A model generated the notes under the pieces. It was not told where the DNA came from, did not search any database, and saw only the letters and a list, made by a program, of their open reading frames with translations. A stretch of DNA of 64,000 nucleotides, taken from positions 33,206,552-33,270,551 of the forward strand of contig AP025056.1 in NCBI GenBank assembly GCA_036186865.1, in the 5' to 3' direction. How positions within the stretch are numbered: position 1 is the stretch's first letter; the number at the start of each line of letters is the position of its first letter. Of the stretch, positions 33,391 to 43,950 are shown piece by piece. Source of the DNA: Eustoma russellianum (Eukaryota; Streptophyta; Magnoliopsida; Gentianales; Gentianaceae). The position numbers and the translations under genes were made by a program.

Positions 33391-34926
33391 ATGATGGTGT
33401 CCATATGGAGCACTGCTTCTGAATACACTCCATGGTTCATAGCCTTTCTAGCCTTTGTTCTTCTTTTTGAACAGATGAATTATTTGAAAAGAAAAAGATT
33501 TCTATCCGGACCGACCTTTGTGTTGCCGTTTCTAGGCAATGCCATTTCAATGGTGATAAACCCCACAAAATTTTGGGAACACCAATCCTCTTTGGCCAAA
33601 GCTTCTCCTCTTGGAATCTCCGCCAATTATATCGTCGGCGAATTTATTATCTATATTTATTCGACGGAATTGTCCCACAAGATTTTCGCCAACGTCCGGC
33701 CAGACGCCTTCCATCTCATCGGTCATCCCTTTGGGAAGAAGCTCTTTGGGGATCATAATTTAATTTACATGTTTGGCCAAGAACACAAGGATCTCCGCCG
33801 AAGCATCGCCCCCAATTTTACCCCTAACGCTTTGACCACTTATACTTCAATTCAGCAGAAAATAATTCTCAGACACTTGAAATCATGGCTTCAAGAATCG
33901 GGGAAAAATCCTTCGAAGCCGATTCCTCTTCGCATTCTTTGCAGGGACATGAACTTGGAGACTTCTCAAACGGTGTTCGCCGGTCCTTATCTGAGCGAAG
34001 ATGCCCGGAAAAAATTTAAAATTGACTACAATTTTTTCAACGTTGGGTTGATGAAATTGCCTTTTGACTTCCCGGGTTTTGCTTTCAGAGATGCTAGATT
34101 AGCTGTCTCCAGATTGATTGACTCCTTATCGATTTGCGCGGAGCAAAGCGAGAGGAAAATGCAACAAGGAGACAAGCCCACTTGCTTGATTGATTTCTGG
34201 ATGCAAGAAAACTTGAGAGCAAAAACAGAGGCAGTTGAAAAAGCAGGGGATGGAGGAAATGATAAGTCATCATTTTATAGCCACAAAGAACTTGGAGGCC
34301 ATCTGTTTGATTTCCTATTTGCTGCTCAAGATGCTTCAACTTCATCCCTTCTGTGGGCTATTACTTTTTTGGATTCACATCCGGATATTCTTGAAAGGGT
34401 CCGTTCGGAGGTTGAGAGATTCTGGACGCCGGAATCGGATGAGCCTATCACGGGAGAAAAGCTAAGGGAGATGAAGTTCACAGAGGCGGTGGCGAGAGAG
34501 GTTGTGAGGATCAGAGCTCCGGCGACTATGGTGCCGCATATTGCCAGAGTCGATTTCCGGTTGACCGATGATTATGTAATTCCATCGGGGACGATTGTTT
34601 TTCCCTCGGTTTTTGACTCTTCTTTCCAGGGGTTCACTGAACCGGAGCGGTTCGACCCGGACCGGTTCATGGAGGAGAGACAAGAAGACCGGGTTTACAA
34701 GAGGAACTTTCTTGCGTTTGGTGCTGGGCCCCACCAGTGTGTCGGACAGAGGTATGCAATCAACCATCTGATGCTGTTCATTGCAATGTTTGTTAGTTTG
34801 ATTGATTTCAAGAGGGCTAGAATGGACGGCTGTGATGATATATCCTATGTCCCTACCATTGTTCCAAAGGATGATTGCAAAATCCTCCTTATACAAAGGT
34901 GCAAGAGATTCCCTTCTATGATATGA
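33391..34926 (+). CDS. CYP710A: Cytochrome P450, CYP710A-type sterol C-22 desaturase
   Basis: CYP710A enzymes introduce the C-22 double bond of sitosterol to give stigmasterol, on the ER membrane with P450 reductase. The 511-residue frame is intronless, as known CYP710A genes are, and close to the usual ~500. A hydrophobic N-terminal anchor (about residues 14-27) is followed by the family block NVRPDAFHLIGHPFGKKLFG. The I-helix reads FAAQDAST (residues 310-317), the ExxR motif is EVVR (370-373), the PERF-like motif is FDPDRF (421-426), and the haem loop FGAGPHQCVG has the thiolate Cys450. No stop or frameshift is present. The start is the first of two adjacent ATGs; the frame stays open upstream to 33268, but that extension lacks P450-like sequence. 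It is the only apparently functional gene in the window and lies between TE-E and an RTE relic. Confidence 0.93.
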   Translation: MMVSIWSTASEYTPWFIAFLAFVLLFEQMNYLKRKRFLSGPTFVLPFLGNAISMVINPTKFWEHQSSLAKASPLGISANYIVGEFIIYIYSTELSHKIFANVRPDAFHLIGHPFGKKLFGDHNLIYMFGQEHKDLRRSIAPNFTPNALTTYTSIQQKIILRHLKSWLQESGKNPSKPIPLRILCRDMNLETSQTVFAGPYLSEDARKKFKIDYNFFNVGLMKLPFDFPGFAFRDARLAVSRLIDSLSICAEQSERKMQQGDKPTCLIDFWMQENLRAKTEAVEKAGDGGNDKSSFYSHKELGGHLFDFLFAAQDASTSSLLWAITFLDSHPDILERVRSEVERFWTPESDEPITGEKLREMKFTEAVAREVVRIRAPATMVPHIARVDFRLTDDYVIPSGTIVFPSVFDSSFQGFTEPERFDPDRFMEERQEDRVYKRNFLAFGAGPHQCVGQRYAINHLMLFIAMFVSLIDFKRARMDGCDDISYVPTIVPKDDCKILLIQRCKRFPSMI

Positions 34927-35162
34927 CTCCAACTCCCATGGTCAAGTTGTGAGGTCTGTGTTGTGTGTTGCTCAGTTGTTCGGGGGTAGGATGGTCAATT
35001 CGAACATATTGCATTTGTGAACCAAATTATTATTTTTTAAATTGTGTTGGTCAACATTAAACGGTATTGATTCTTTTAATGATAAGATTGTAACCACATC
35101 TTAACTTTTGTTTTTCTTTTTTTTTTCTCATTTCAGATGCCACTTTTTAAAATTTTCTCGTT
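34927..35162. other. P450 3' flank
   Basis: AT-rich 3' region, presumably holding the 3' UTR; no polyadenylation signal could be fixed with confidence. Confidence 0.4.
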
Positions 35163-35425
35163 TGCACGCATTTATTACTTAGGATTTCATTCATTAATTG
35201 AAGATTAAGTTTGCCCACATGGTACATTGTGTTAAGCTTAATGATGTATACTTAGGATTTCATTCATTAATACCTATCCTGCCAAAGTGTAATGTTGTTG
35301 ATGTTGTTTATGTTGTTGATGTTGTTGTTGTTGATTTCATTCATTTATTGAAGATTAAGTTTGCCCACATGGTACATTGTATTAAGCTTAAGGATGTATA
35401 CTTATTATATCTTGGATTCCAATCA
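35163..35425. repeat. Local duplication flanking a GTT-rich microsatellite
   Basis: 35180-35262 and 35335-35416 share attgaagattaagtttgccc, acatggtacattgt and gatgtatactta. Between them, 35292-35333 is (GTT/GAT)n. Transposon-free and close to the P450 3' side. Confidence 0.75.
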
Positions 35426-35834
35426 TTAATTGAACACAAATTTGTCGTCATGGTAATTTAAGATCGTGATGTTTACGTATAAACTATTAAAATGATGCCG
35501 GGTTGGCAATGAAGTGGAATTTTGTTTGCTTTTGGGTCCATGAACGTGCAGCTTGCAGCGCCTAGCTTTCTGAAAAGGTATATGTTTGAAACAGAGGAAT
35601 ATGTGTTCTGTTTAGGAGACCAGCATAACATGATTGGCTGAAAGTAAATTTTGCTTTATTATTCTTTTATAACTGAATAAAGTTGATTTAATAAATTAGT
35701 AAAAGCACAAGACATCAAGTGGAAATAACAAACATATTTTCACAATCTTTTCAATGGCGGTAGTGCCGACTACGAAGAACGAGAAAGCACCCAACAACGA
35801 CAACATAATAACTCCGACTGTCGGAGCATCACAT
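35426..35834. other. Unassigned spacer
   Basis: Nothing recognised apart from the start of RTE-like sequence near its end. Confidence 0.4.
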
Positions 35835-36724
35835 AAGGAGAGGTGATGAGAGCACTGAAGAAGACGGGGAGAGCTAAAGCAGTTGGCCTAGATAACATAC
35901 CCATTGAGTCGTAGAAGTATTTGGGAGCGGAAGGGGTTCAATGGTTAACTACACTATTCAACCGTATTTACAAAACATGTAATATGCCAGATGAGTGGAG
36001 AAAGAGTGTCGTGTAACCCTTATATAAGAACAAAGGAGACGCATAGTGTTATGGGAACTATAGAGGGATTAAATTGTTAAGCCATACCATGAAGTTATGG
36101 GAGAGAGTAATCGACACTAGAATTAGAAGAGAAACTCAGGTTACTGTGAACCAATTTGGTTTTATGCCAGGAAGGTCCACTACGGAAGCAATACACATTC
36201 TCAGAAGATTAATGGAGAAGTATAGGGAGAAGAAGCAGGATCTACATATGGTTTTCATCGATCTTGAAAAAGCGTATGATAGTGTGCCACGTAACCTGAT
36301 TTGGGATAGCCTTGATGCAAGAGGGATCCCTATGAAGTATATAGACATAATTAGAGATATGTATGCTAGGACGAAAACAATCGTTCGTACGCCTGTGGGG
36401 AATGCAGACTTCTTTCTGGTGGAGGTATGCCTCCATCAAGGGTCTTCGTTGAGCCCATTTCTTTTTTTTATAGTTGTCCTTGACGAGTTGTCAAAATCGA
36501 TACATGAGGCAGTACCGTGGTGTATGTTTTTTGCTGACGATATTGTATTAGTCGCAGAGAGTAGACATACCCTGAGTGTGAGACTAGAGCAGCGGAAAGG
36601 TGTTTTAGAGAGAAAATGCTTAAGGATTAGTCGTTCTAAGACCGAGAATCTGTACTGCGACTTCAGCAACGTAGCCTACAGTGAGAATAGCCAGCTCACC
36701 ATCGAGGGTCAAGTGGTACCATAG
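35835..36724 (+). pseudogene. RTE reverse transcriptase (broken)
   Basis: NYRGIKLLSHTMKLWERVI, NQFGFMPGRSTTEAIHILRR and the first catalytic Asp block MVFIDLEKAYDSVPR are present. LHQGSSLSPFLF and WCMFFADDIVLVAES (catalytic pair near 36535) follow. 216 codons are open from 36074 to 36724. Stops lie upstream at IPIES* (near 35911), SVV* and GDA*. The family is RTE (BovB-like) by the FGFMPGRST and ADDIVL signatures. Confidence 0.85.
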
Positions 36725-37260
36725 GTAAGTAAGTTCAAGTACTTAGGATCATTTGTGCAGCAGAATGGGACATAGATAGTGATGTAGCACATCGAGTTCA
36801 AGTAGGCTGGTGTAGATGGAGGGCAGTCTTAGGGGTGCCGTGTGACAAGAATTTCCCAACTAAATTAAGAGGAAAATTTTATAGGATGGCAGTGCGACCG
36901 GCAATGCTATATGGTACAGATTGCTGGGCCATCAAGAGGTCACAATTGCAGAAGATGGAAGTGGCAGAGATGAGGATGTTGATGTGGATGTGTGGGGATA
37001 CAAGGATAGACCGAATGAGAAACGAGGTGTTTCGAGAAAGGTTAGGGGTCGCTAGTATAACAGATAAGATAATGGAGGAAAGAATGAAATGGTTTGGGCA
37101 TGTCAAGCGGAGACAGACAACGGCGTCGGTCAGAGCAATTGAAAGTATCATCGTAGAGGGGAACAGGAGTAAAGGCAGACCCAAACTGACTTGGGATGAG
37201 CAGATTAGGCACGACTACTAGATTTGCACCTCTCTGAGGACATGGTCCAAGATAGGAGTT
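36725..37260 (+). pseudogene. RTE C-terminal region
   Basis: VRPAMLYGTDCWAIKRSQLQ, VAEMRMLMWMCGDTRIDRMR and MKWFGHVKRR are the conserved RTE C-terminal blocks. An open frame of 128 codons (36835-37221) ends at HDY*. SEDMVQDRSSWRHKI follows in another frame. Confidence 0.8.
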
Positions 37261-37690
37261 CATGGAGACATAAAATTAAGGTTAACGAGGTATAGGTCAT
37301 ATATCGTGGCACTTTAAAGTATATTTAGGGACGTACATAGAAGTCACAATCCACGCTTTATGTTGACTTTGCACTTGTTTGTTGATGTTTTACTGTTCTT
37401 TTGCATTACATGTACATATACACGTTATGTATATTTTAATATCGAAAGCTTCTTCTTTGCATTTCCTGAATTCCCTCAATAACACATTAGCACATCATAA
37501 TTCTATTATTATGTCATTTATGCAGGTACATATAGAGCAGGGGGTCTCACTGGAGGCAAACTTTCTATCCTTTGGGGCAGAGGTATTGTTTGTCTGCCAC
37601 TTACCCTTTCCAGACCCTAACGATAGCTTTTTCTGTCGTTGGAATATACTGAGTACGGAAGATGATGATGATGATGATCAATATCAATAG

Positions 37691-38025
37691 TATAACTACG
37701 TAATATCATATATATCTTAATTCTAACGACAAGTTACTTCATATAAATAAATAGATTTATACAAACAATATCATTGTTTTATGGAAAATTGTTACTACTT
37801 TTATATGGACAAGAAAAGTGCAATGTCAAAAAAAAGAAAAAGAATTGACTTGACTTGTGTTGAATAATATGGTTGTATTTAAATCATGATTATTATCGGA
37901 TAAACAAAAACAATCACCTTTCGATAGGAAAAAAACCTAATATTACAAAGTTGATCACAACTTTTTTTTCCACCGATGGTTGTATTGGTACTCATGCTCC
38001 ACATGCTTTTATGTTTCCAAGTACG
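37691..38025. other. Unassigned AT-rich spacer
   Basis: Nothing recognised. Confidence 0.4.
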
Positions 38026-38165
38026 AAGTATACACACATTCACAGGCATATACATGCACACCTACACATATACATACACACACACAAACACAAACACACA
38101 TATGTACATGCATATATACATAGACACACACACATACAAAGTGCGACACACATAGAGACACGTTG
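38026..38165. repeat. CA/TA-rich microsatellite
   Basis: Irregular (CA)n with TA and CATA interruptions. Long frames here are low-complexity shadows. Confidence 0.9.
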
Positions 38166-39100
38166 ATGTGAATCCTCGCACAAGCTCGGATCTTTTCATT
38201 CAAAAACTTCACCTTCAAAACTTGGCACAAAGGGGTAATCTCTCTCCTTGCATCATTCAAGGGCACTTTGAATGAGCAACACTTACACAACGAGATTAAC
38301 ATTGACCTTGGCAAACTATTAGTCCTCCACGACGTTCTTCTCTTTGGACTTGACAAATACCACCTTAAAGCTTGCTCAAACTTTAATGATCCTAACCTTG
38401 ATTTTATGAAAACCAAGAAACAACTCAAAGACACAAAGTCTTAAAAGAAAACTAAAAATTTTATTGATGAAAATTATGTCCAAAGGGTCGGCCCTAAGGT
38501 CGTTTAAATAGGAAAAGAAACCTAAGAACTAAATGGAAAAATTCTAAGTTACAACACCAATTAAATAAAAAAGTCCTAAGTTACAACCAATCAATCAATC
38601 ATACCCTGTATATTTCAACGGCAGCAAAAGCTATCGTTAGGTTCTAGGAAGGGTGATCAGTACACAAACAACACCTCTAAGTTACAACAACAACTAAGTA
38701 GAAAAATCCTAAGTTACAACTCCAACATGTTAGGTAATTTACAAAAACATGAACTAATCATATCATAATCTCCTTATCCTCAAGGTGGCCGGCCATATGT
38801 CTCCATATAAGCATGGAATCTTCCAAAAAAAATTGAGTTCCTAAACTGTAGGGCTGATTTCCTAAAATGTAGGAGTCTTATCATTTTGAGTCTTGATCCT
38901 TAATTGTATTGTAGAGACTTGTACACTCAGAATCGGCCTTTGACATCCACATCAATGTTGTAGTACTCTTCGAGACCTTGAATTTGAGATCAATATTGAC
39001 ACCATTCTGAGTTGAAACGAAGGAGTTATGATCGGTTGAAGTTCGATCCAATCAACACTCGCCTTCTCCATGCAACACCTTCTACATCAAGCTCTCTACA
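38164..39100 (-). mobile_element. Probable LTR remnant (minus strand, unclassified, gypsy-like)
   Basis: Read on the minus strand it has a TATA-like ctatttaaacg, then about 60 bp later a polyadenylation-type caataaaat, and tttgtgtctttgag soon after; this is an LTR U3-R-U5 layout. A block around ctaagttacaac recurs four times (38547-38720). On the plus strand it runs TGATGTGAATCC to CTCTCTACA, that is TG to CA. No partner LTR, PBS or TSD was found, so class and ends are uncertain. Confidence 0.35.
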
Positions 39101-39406
39101 AAAATAAAGACACCACCAAGCATCATTCTTATCAAGGACAATAAAATGCATGTCATGCAAGTAAAATTCCTAACAATGAGTGAAATGGCAGAAATGTCCA
39201 TAAACAATAAAACACACAAAAAACTACCAATGGACACAAAAATGGTACCTATACATGCAATGATTATCCTGCCCTTCCCACCAACCCTTACATATTATTT
39301 AAGAGATGTAAAACATAAAATAATCATGGATGACTATAAGGTTGTTGGGCGCTCATGTAGGCGCTCATCAGACATATATATGCATATATGTATATACACA
39401 TACACA
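39101..39406. other. Unassigned spacer left of TE-C
   Basis: AT-rich, ending in a TA/CA microsatellite (39371-39406) that is the TE-C target. Confidence 0.4.
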
Positions 39407-39535
39407 TGTTAAGTTATAAATTGTTTTGATGACAAAAAGATGTTTTAAATAAGTTAAATTAATGTTTGAGACTTGATGCAAGATGGGAAAATTACACTAT
39501 GTCAAAAATGGTTGAGATTGGAACTCACTGTCAAA

Positions 39536-39915
39536 CATCGATCTCTCAGGCTAGGGACATCGATCGATCTCTCAGGCTAGGGACATCGATCGATCGATAT
39601 CACTTCAGCCTCTGACTTTGATCGATCGATGTCAGTCAGAAAGGTTAATGTCCAACATCGATCTCTCAACCTAGGGATATCGATCGATCGATATCACTTC
39701 AGTCTCTCCTCAAGGAGACTTCGATCGATCGATGTCAGTCAGAAAGATTTCTGTCCAACATGGATCTCTCAGTCCAGGGGACATCGATCGATCGAAGTGA
39801 CATCAGTCTCTCCCAGGGAGACTTCGATCGATCGATGTCAAGCAGTTTCAAAAACTGAAAAGTTTCTGGAGGACATCGATATCTCTCCCAGGCACATCGA
39901 TCGATCAATGTCCCC
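39536..39915. repeat. CGATCGATCGAT tandem array in the TE-C 5' LTR
   Basis: Units of roughly 105 bp, each with acatcgatctctca, then tcgatcgatcgat, then cttcgatcgatcgatgtcag. At least three units. The 3' LTR has the same array at 47660-48020. Confidence 0.85.
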
Positions 39916-40184
39916 CAGAATTCAAAATTTTCTAAACGTTGGAACAAAATCCAAGGGAGATTCATGGTATATTCTCTTTTCAATCTTACTCAAATTTCTT
40001 GTGGACTTTAACCCAACATATTACATGCTTCCTTGACTATTGCATCCATGTCTAAGAAATCCTAGATTGGCTATTAAGGATCAAATCACTATATAGGGTG
40101 GCTCAAGACTATTTGAACATCATCTTGACATTTGGATACCTTGTGAAGACTTGGTGGAGCTTGAAAAACATGGACAACTTCATC

Positions 40185-40192
40185 TATAAATA
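40185..40192 (+). promoter_or_regulatory. TATA box of the TE-C 5' LTR
   Basis: TATAAATA in catctataaatagaagag; repeated at 48287-48294 in the 3' LTR. Confidence 0.65.
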
Positions 40193-40834
40193 GAAGAGGC
40201 TTGGATGAGGCAAACACACACTTTCAACATAATCTAGCTTCATTATTCATTGTTGTATAGCTCTCTTATATTTGTAAATTTGTTTAAAGCTTGTTAAGCT
40301 TTTATTTGCTCTTCATTGTTGTATATTGAGAGATAGAGAGTCAAGCACAAGAGGAACCATAAATATTTGATCTCTTGCTTGTGCTTAGACTAGTGAGAAA
40401 GTGTGAACCTTACTATATTTCTTCAACTCACTGTGAGAAAGTTCTAGAGGAAACTTTGTTGAAGTTGTGAGGTAGCAAGAAGTTTCTATTGCTAAAGCTG
40501 TAGTTGTTGTAGTTGCACAACTGTGTCTTATGCAAGAAGTTGTTGTTGTTCTTGCTTACACTAAGGTGTTAGTGTATGTGTTGCTGTGGTTGTTCTTATT
40601 GCTTTAATAAGAAGAGTAGCTGATGAAAATCCACTTTTGCAACAAAGTGGTAGTGGAGTAGAATCATTTACGATTCGAACCACTCTATATCCGGTGTAGA
40701 CATTTATTGCTTCTCATCTCCCATTCTTGCTTTGATTTTGAATTTCTTTTGAGTTGAGCCAAACAAGAAAATTCCGCAAAAAGTGTCAAACACTCTATTC
40801 ACCCCCTCCTTTAGAGTGCGTTTTGGACCTAACA

Positions 40835-40851
40835 ATTGGCATCAGAACCTA
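40835..40851 (+). other. TE-C primer binding site
   Basis: attggcatcagaaccta; a diverged form of TGGTATCAGAGC, directly inside the LTR. Confidence 0.7.
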
Positions 40852-40897
40852 ACCTTGATTGCTTGGTCTATCTTTGCAAGTAGCAAGGTTAAAGATC

Positions 40898-42040
40898 ATG
40901 GCAATGACAACCTCAACCTCTTCATCTCACACATCATCTCCTAAGCCTACTGCACTATTTTCCGGATCAAACACTAAAGCACTTATGTTTGATGCCCAAA
41001 ATTATTCTTTGTGGAAATTTCGAATGATCAATCATTTGAAAGGCTGTGGATTTGATATATGGAGAGCCGTTGTCAAAGAAATTGAAGTTCCTATGATTAC
41101 CAACTCAAAAGGAGAATCAATGTTCAAAGATGAGGATGACTACACCGACGAAGAGAAGATAAAATTTTCCATAAATGGCAAAGCATTCGATATTCTCTCA
41201 AGTGCTCTTACCACCACCGAGCTCATTAGACTTCAAGGTCTTGAAACAGCTCATGAGGCATGGAAAAGGCTTGAAATGATACACGAAGGAACTGAGAAAG
41301 TAAGAATGGCCAAAAGACTCATGCTCATGAAGGAGTATGAGATGTTCGGAATGAAGAGCGGTGAGAAGATTGAGGAGACATTCGATCGATTCACACGAAT
41401 AGTGAATCAACTCTTCCTGGTGGACAAGAAAATCTCAAATGAAGACCTTGTCTCAAAGCTCCTCAACTCGTTGCCAAGAGAATGGACACCTAAAGTCACC
41501 GCCATCACTGAATCAAAGAATCTCAAGACTCTTACCCTTGATGAGCTATCCGGTAATCTTCTTACTCATGAAATTCTTATTGATGAACAAAATAGGATGA
41601 ACCCTATCAAGCCCACACAATCATCACACAAAGGATTGGTGGTAGAGTCTGATGAATCGGATGAGGAAGTTGCCTTTCTAGTAAGAAAATTTAGAAGAAT
41701 GGCAACTAGAAACAAAGCTCAAGCAAGAAAGTTTTTCAATAGACCACCTAAAGAAAAGGAAGCAAGTGAAAATTTCTATAGATGTGGTCAACCCGGTCAC
41801 TTTATTGCCGATTGCCACGTAAAAGAGCCGCAAAAGCAAGAGAAGAAGGTCTTAGCCCTCAATGCGGAGGTAACCACGTGGGATGATCTTCTTTCCAAAT
41901 CGGAAGAAGAAGAGAGTGAAGATCAAGGTGTTGGACTTGTTGCAATAGTTAATAATCCAAAGATTCAACATACTTGTCTCATGGAAATTGAAGATGATCT
42001 TGAGGTTATTCTAATCCTTCAAATTTGCATGATGAAATAG
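40898..42040 (+). CDS. TE-C gag (UBN2-type), 380 aa, open frame
   Basis: Capsid-like gag of a copia element. Blocks are FDAQNYSLWKFRMINHLKGC, LLNSLPREWTPKV and LTLDELSGNLLTHEI, all typical of the UBN2/DUF4219 family. The zinc knuckle (41774-41815) reads FYRCGQPGHFIADC: the first Cys is Phe, so it is probably not a working CCHC finger. The start MAMTTSTSSS (ATG 40898) is preferred to the upstream ATG at 40859 because the latter overlaps the sequence just after the PBS. The frame ends in a stop by frameshift; conserved gag sequence (HDEIGDLQDDFEKL) goes on to about 42122 in the next frame, then breaks off at the foreign DNA. Confidence 0.85.
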   Translation: MAMTTSTSSSHTSSPKPTALFSGSNTKALMFDAQNYSLWKFRMINHLKGCGFDIWRAVVKEIEVPMITNSKGESMFKDEDDYTDEEKIKFSINGKAFDILSSALTTTELIRLQGLETAHEAWKRLEMIHEGTEKVRMAKRLMLMKEYEMFGMKSGEKIEETFDRFTRIVNQLFLVDKKISNEDLVSKLLNSLPREWTPKVTAITESKNLKTLTLDELSGNLLTHEILIDEQNRMNPIKPTQSSHKGLVVESDESDEEVAFLVRKFRRMATRNKAQARKFFNRPPKEKEASENFYRCGQPGHFIADCHVKEPQKQEKKVLALNAEVTTWDDLLSKSEEEESEDQGVGLVAIVNNPKIQHTCLMEIEDDLEVILILQICMMK

Positions 42041-42124
42041 GAGATTTGCAAGATGACTTTGAGAAATTGAATTTAAAATATAAGCATTTGAAGAAAGAGT
42101 TCAAGAAATGCATCTTAGAAAATA

Positions 42125-42889
42125 ATTGATATTACTGCTCCCAAAAATCTTATAAGGTAATTCTGACAGAAGTAAACAGTAGGGATAAGTGTTAAGAAGC
42201 TTCTGCCTGGGACTTTCATATCCAAGTACTCTGGATGGGGTCCTATTGATCAAATAGGTAGCTGTGAGGACACCTTCCCCCAGAGATACTTAGGCACATT
42301 CATGGAATACATAATAGATCTGGCCACACCTAGGATATGTCTGTGTTTTCTTTCAGCAAGTCCATTTTGTTGTGGGGTGTAGACATTAGATGTTTGGTGT
42401 TGTATGCCCTTTTCTGCCAAAAACTTCTTTACCTCTTGATCCATATACTCACTTCCATTGTCAGATCTAAGGTTCTTAATCACAGTGTTAAACTGAGTTT
42501 GGACCAGATTCACAAAAGATTTTAACACATGTGACAGCTCAGACTTATGTTTCATGAGATAGGTTTTCTAAGTGAGTTTTGTTTCTTGAATCCTTGCTCA
42601 ATTTTGAGTATTCTCTGATACCATCAAGAATTCTAAAGAACAGAGAGAATGTAATGTAACTTCATTCTTAATCTTTTATTCAGTAATACAAATGTTTATA
42701 TACAAGGTCTCTAGCCTTAAAGCCTCAACGGCTACTACTGTACTAACGGCTATATCTCCAGTAATCACTAAAACAGTGACATATCACTATTACAAGACAA
42801 ACTAGTCCTTATTTTCTACAATATGGTTCAACAATTAAAGTCAACAAAAATACTAGTAATACGCCTTGGACTTTCCTATTTTCTAACAG
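42125..42889 (-). mobile_element. Reversed fragment of a different copia element
   Basis: On the minus strand it starts with an LTR (TGTTAGAAAATAGG at 42889, to about 42620), then a PBS (tggtatcagagaa, about 42615-42604), then jumps to integrase, with gag and protease deleted. The left end stops at about 42125, where TE-C gag begins. LTR about 270 bp. Confidence 0.8.
42250..42555 (-). pseudogene. Integrase core fragment (reversed copia)
   Basis: The frame has NLRSDNGSEYMDQE (second catalytic Asp), NVYTPQQNGLAERKHRHIL (catalytic Glu) and NVPKYLWGKV. The first catalytic Asp is outside the fragment. C-terminal pieces (LINRTPSRVL) follow out of frame to about 42130. Similar to Tork/TNT1-type integrases by the SDNGSEY and QQNGLAERKHRH wording. 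Confidence 0.8.
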
Positions 42890-43610
42890 CATGATGCAAA
42901 AGCCTGTCAAATTTTTCGTTAATGGTGATACATTAACGCATGAAGATGAATCGGAGAGATGCCTTATAGAGTGCTTTTTGGGGAAGTTCCATGGAAGCAG
43001 GCTGTATATAACCTAGCCAAAATTTGGAAACCAAATCATAGAATTGATTTCCGTGATCCAGGATTGATCATTTTCAAATTTGATTCTCTGCGGGACTTGG
43101 TGGAGCTATTGTACTATGTTCCTTACTTTGTGTATGTAAGGTCCTTCATTTTAAAGAAAATATCAAGGTTTTTTAGATTTAGGGAGGAGGAGATGGCTAA
43201 TGGGCCAGTTTGCGTCAATTTCTCAGACTTGCCTATCCATTAGTGGGAGAAAAAAGTGTTGTCTGATCTTGTTCTTAAATTGAGCATCACTTGTTTGTTG
43301 AACAACTCACATCAAAGAGGGGTACGTGAAACTATGGAAGGGCACTGGTGGAGGTTGAGTTAAGTAGAGAGCTGATTACAGAAATTGACGAGCTGTCTAA
43401 AAGAGAATGTTTTACACAAGTGGAATATGATAAAATGCCTCTATTTTGCTCTATCTATGAGCAGTTTGGACATGGCATTAATGTCCATAAAGATGAAGAT
43501 GAGCAGCATGAAGTCCCCAGTGACAATGCCATTGCTGATAAGTTCATGATAGTGCCAAACAAACCGCCAAGTAGGAGGAATAACCAAAGTAAAAAAGGCA
43601 GCCCTTAAAA
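42890..43610 (+). pseudogene. LINE ORF1, gag-like DUF4283 protein (broken)
   Basis: Fragments VKFFVNGDTL, LAKIWKPNHRIDFRDPGLIIFKFDS, NGPVCVNFSDLPIH and VEVELSRELITEIDEL plus KMPLFCSIYEQFGHG follow the order of plant L1 ORF1: DUF4283 then a CCHC-type knuckle (C-S-x-x-x-x-F-G-H). Frames change at 43243 and 43340. This part of the LINE is present only here; in copy 1 it would lie left of the window. Confidence 0.75.
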
Positions 43611-43950
43611 CAAAAACAAGCGACGATCTGTAGCCTGTTACTCTTGAGCAACCTAATCAGGGAATGACACAAATATGTGCCTTACACTTATATATGCATG
43701 AGAAAGAAGGTGCAATAGATGTAGCTAGACATGGCCAACTTGCCTCTAATGGACCAAGGGAGACTGAAGGATTACAACAAATCCAGGCTGGTTCTGTATA
43801 AATGGAACATGTAAATAGGATTAAGGAGCTAGGGCAGATAGATGGATTGAAGGATGTAATATCTAGATCCAAGCATCTTGCTTTAAAAGAGCATGAGTAA
43901 TTTCTGACTGCCTAGACTAAGGCAAAGGGATGTGACATCCCTAAATTAAA

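Larger units (their letters stand above)
35835..37690 (+). mobile_element. RTE-clade LINE, 5'-truncated and broken
   Basis: It begins within RT (ALKKTGRAKAVGLDNIP) and keeps the RTE-type C-terminal region. Its 3' UTR block (about 37535-37660, including the ttaccctttccagaccctaa motif common to plant RTE tails) ends in (GAT)6, a tail of short tandem repeats as is usual for RTE elements. The endonuclease domain is absent. No TSD was identified. 37260-37534 between coding end and tail is unlike either and may be a later insertion. Confidence 0.8.
39407..40834 (+). repeat. TE-C 5' LTR
   Basis: TGTTAAGTTATAAATTG to GGACCTAACA, 1,428 bp. Contains a CGATCGATCGATG array (39536-39915) and a TATA box at 40185-40192. 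One segment of the array (acatcgatcgatctctcagg, about 39570) is duplicated relative to the 3' LTR. Confidence 0.9.

Noticed and set aside
34462..34932. 156-aa minus-strand frame
   Set aside because: Shadow of the CYP710A coding sequence.
38009..38434. 141-aa minus-strand frame as a gene
   Set aside because: Half lies in a CA microsatellite and the other half in a probable LTR remnant; no domain recognised.
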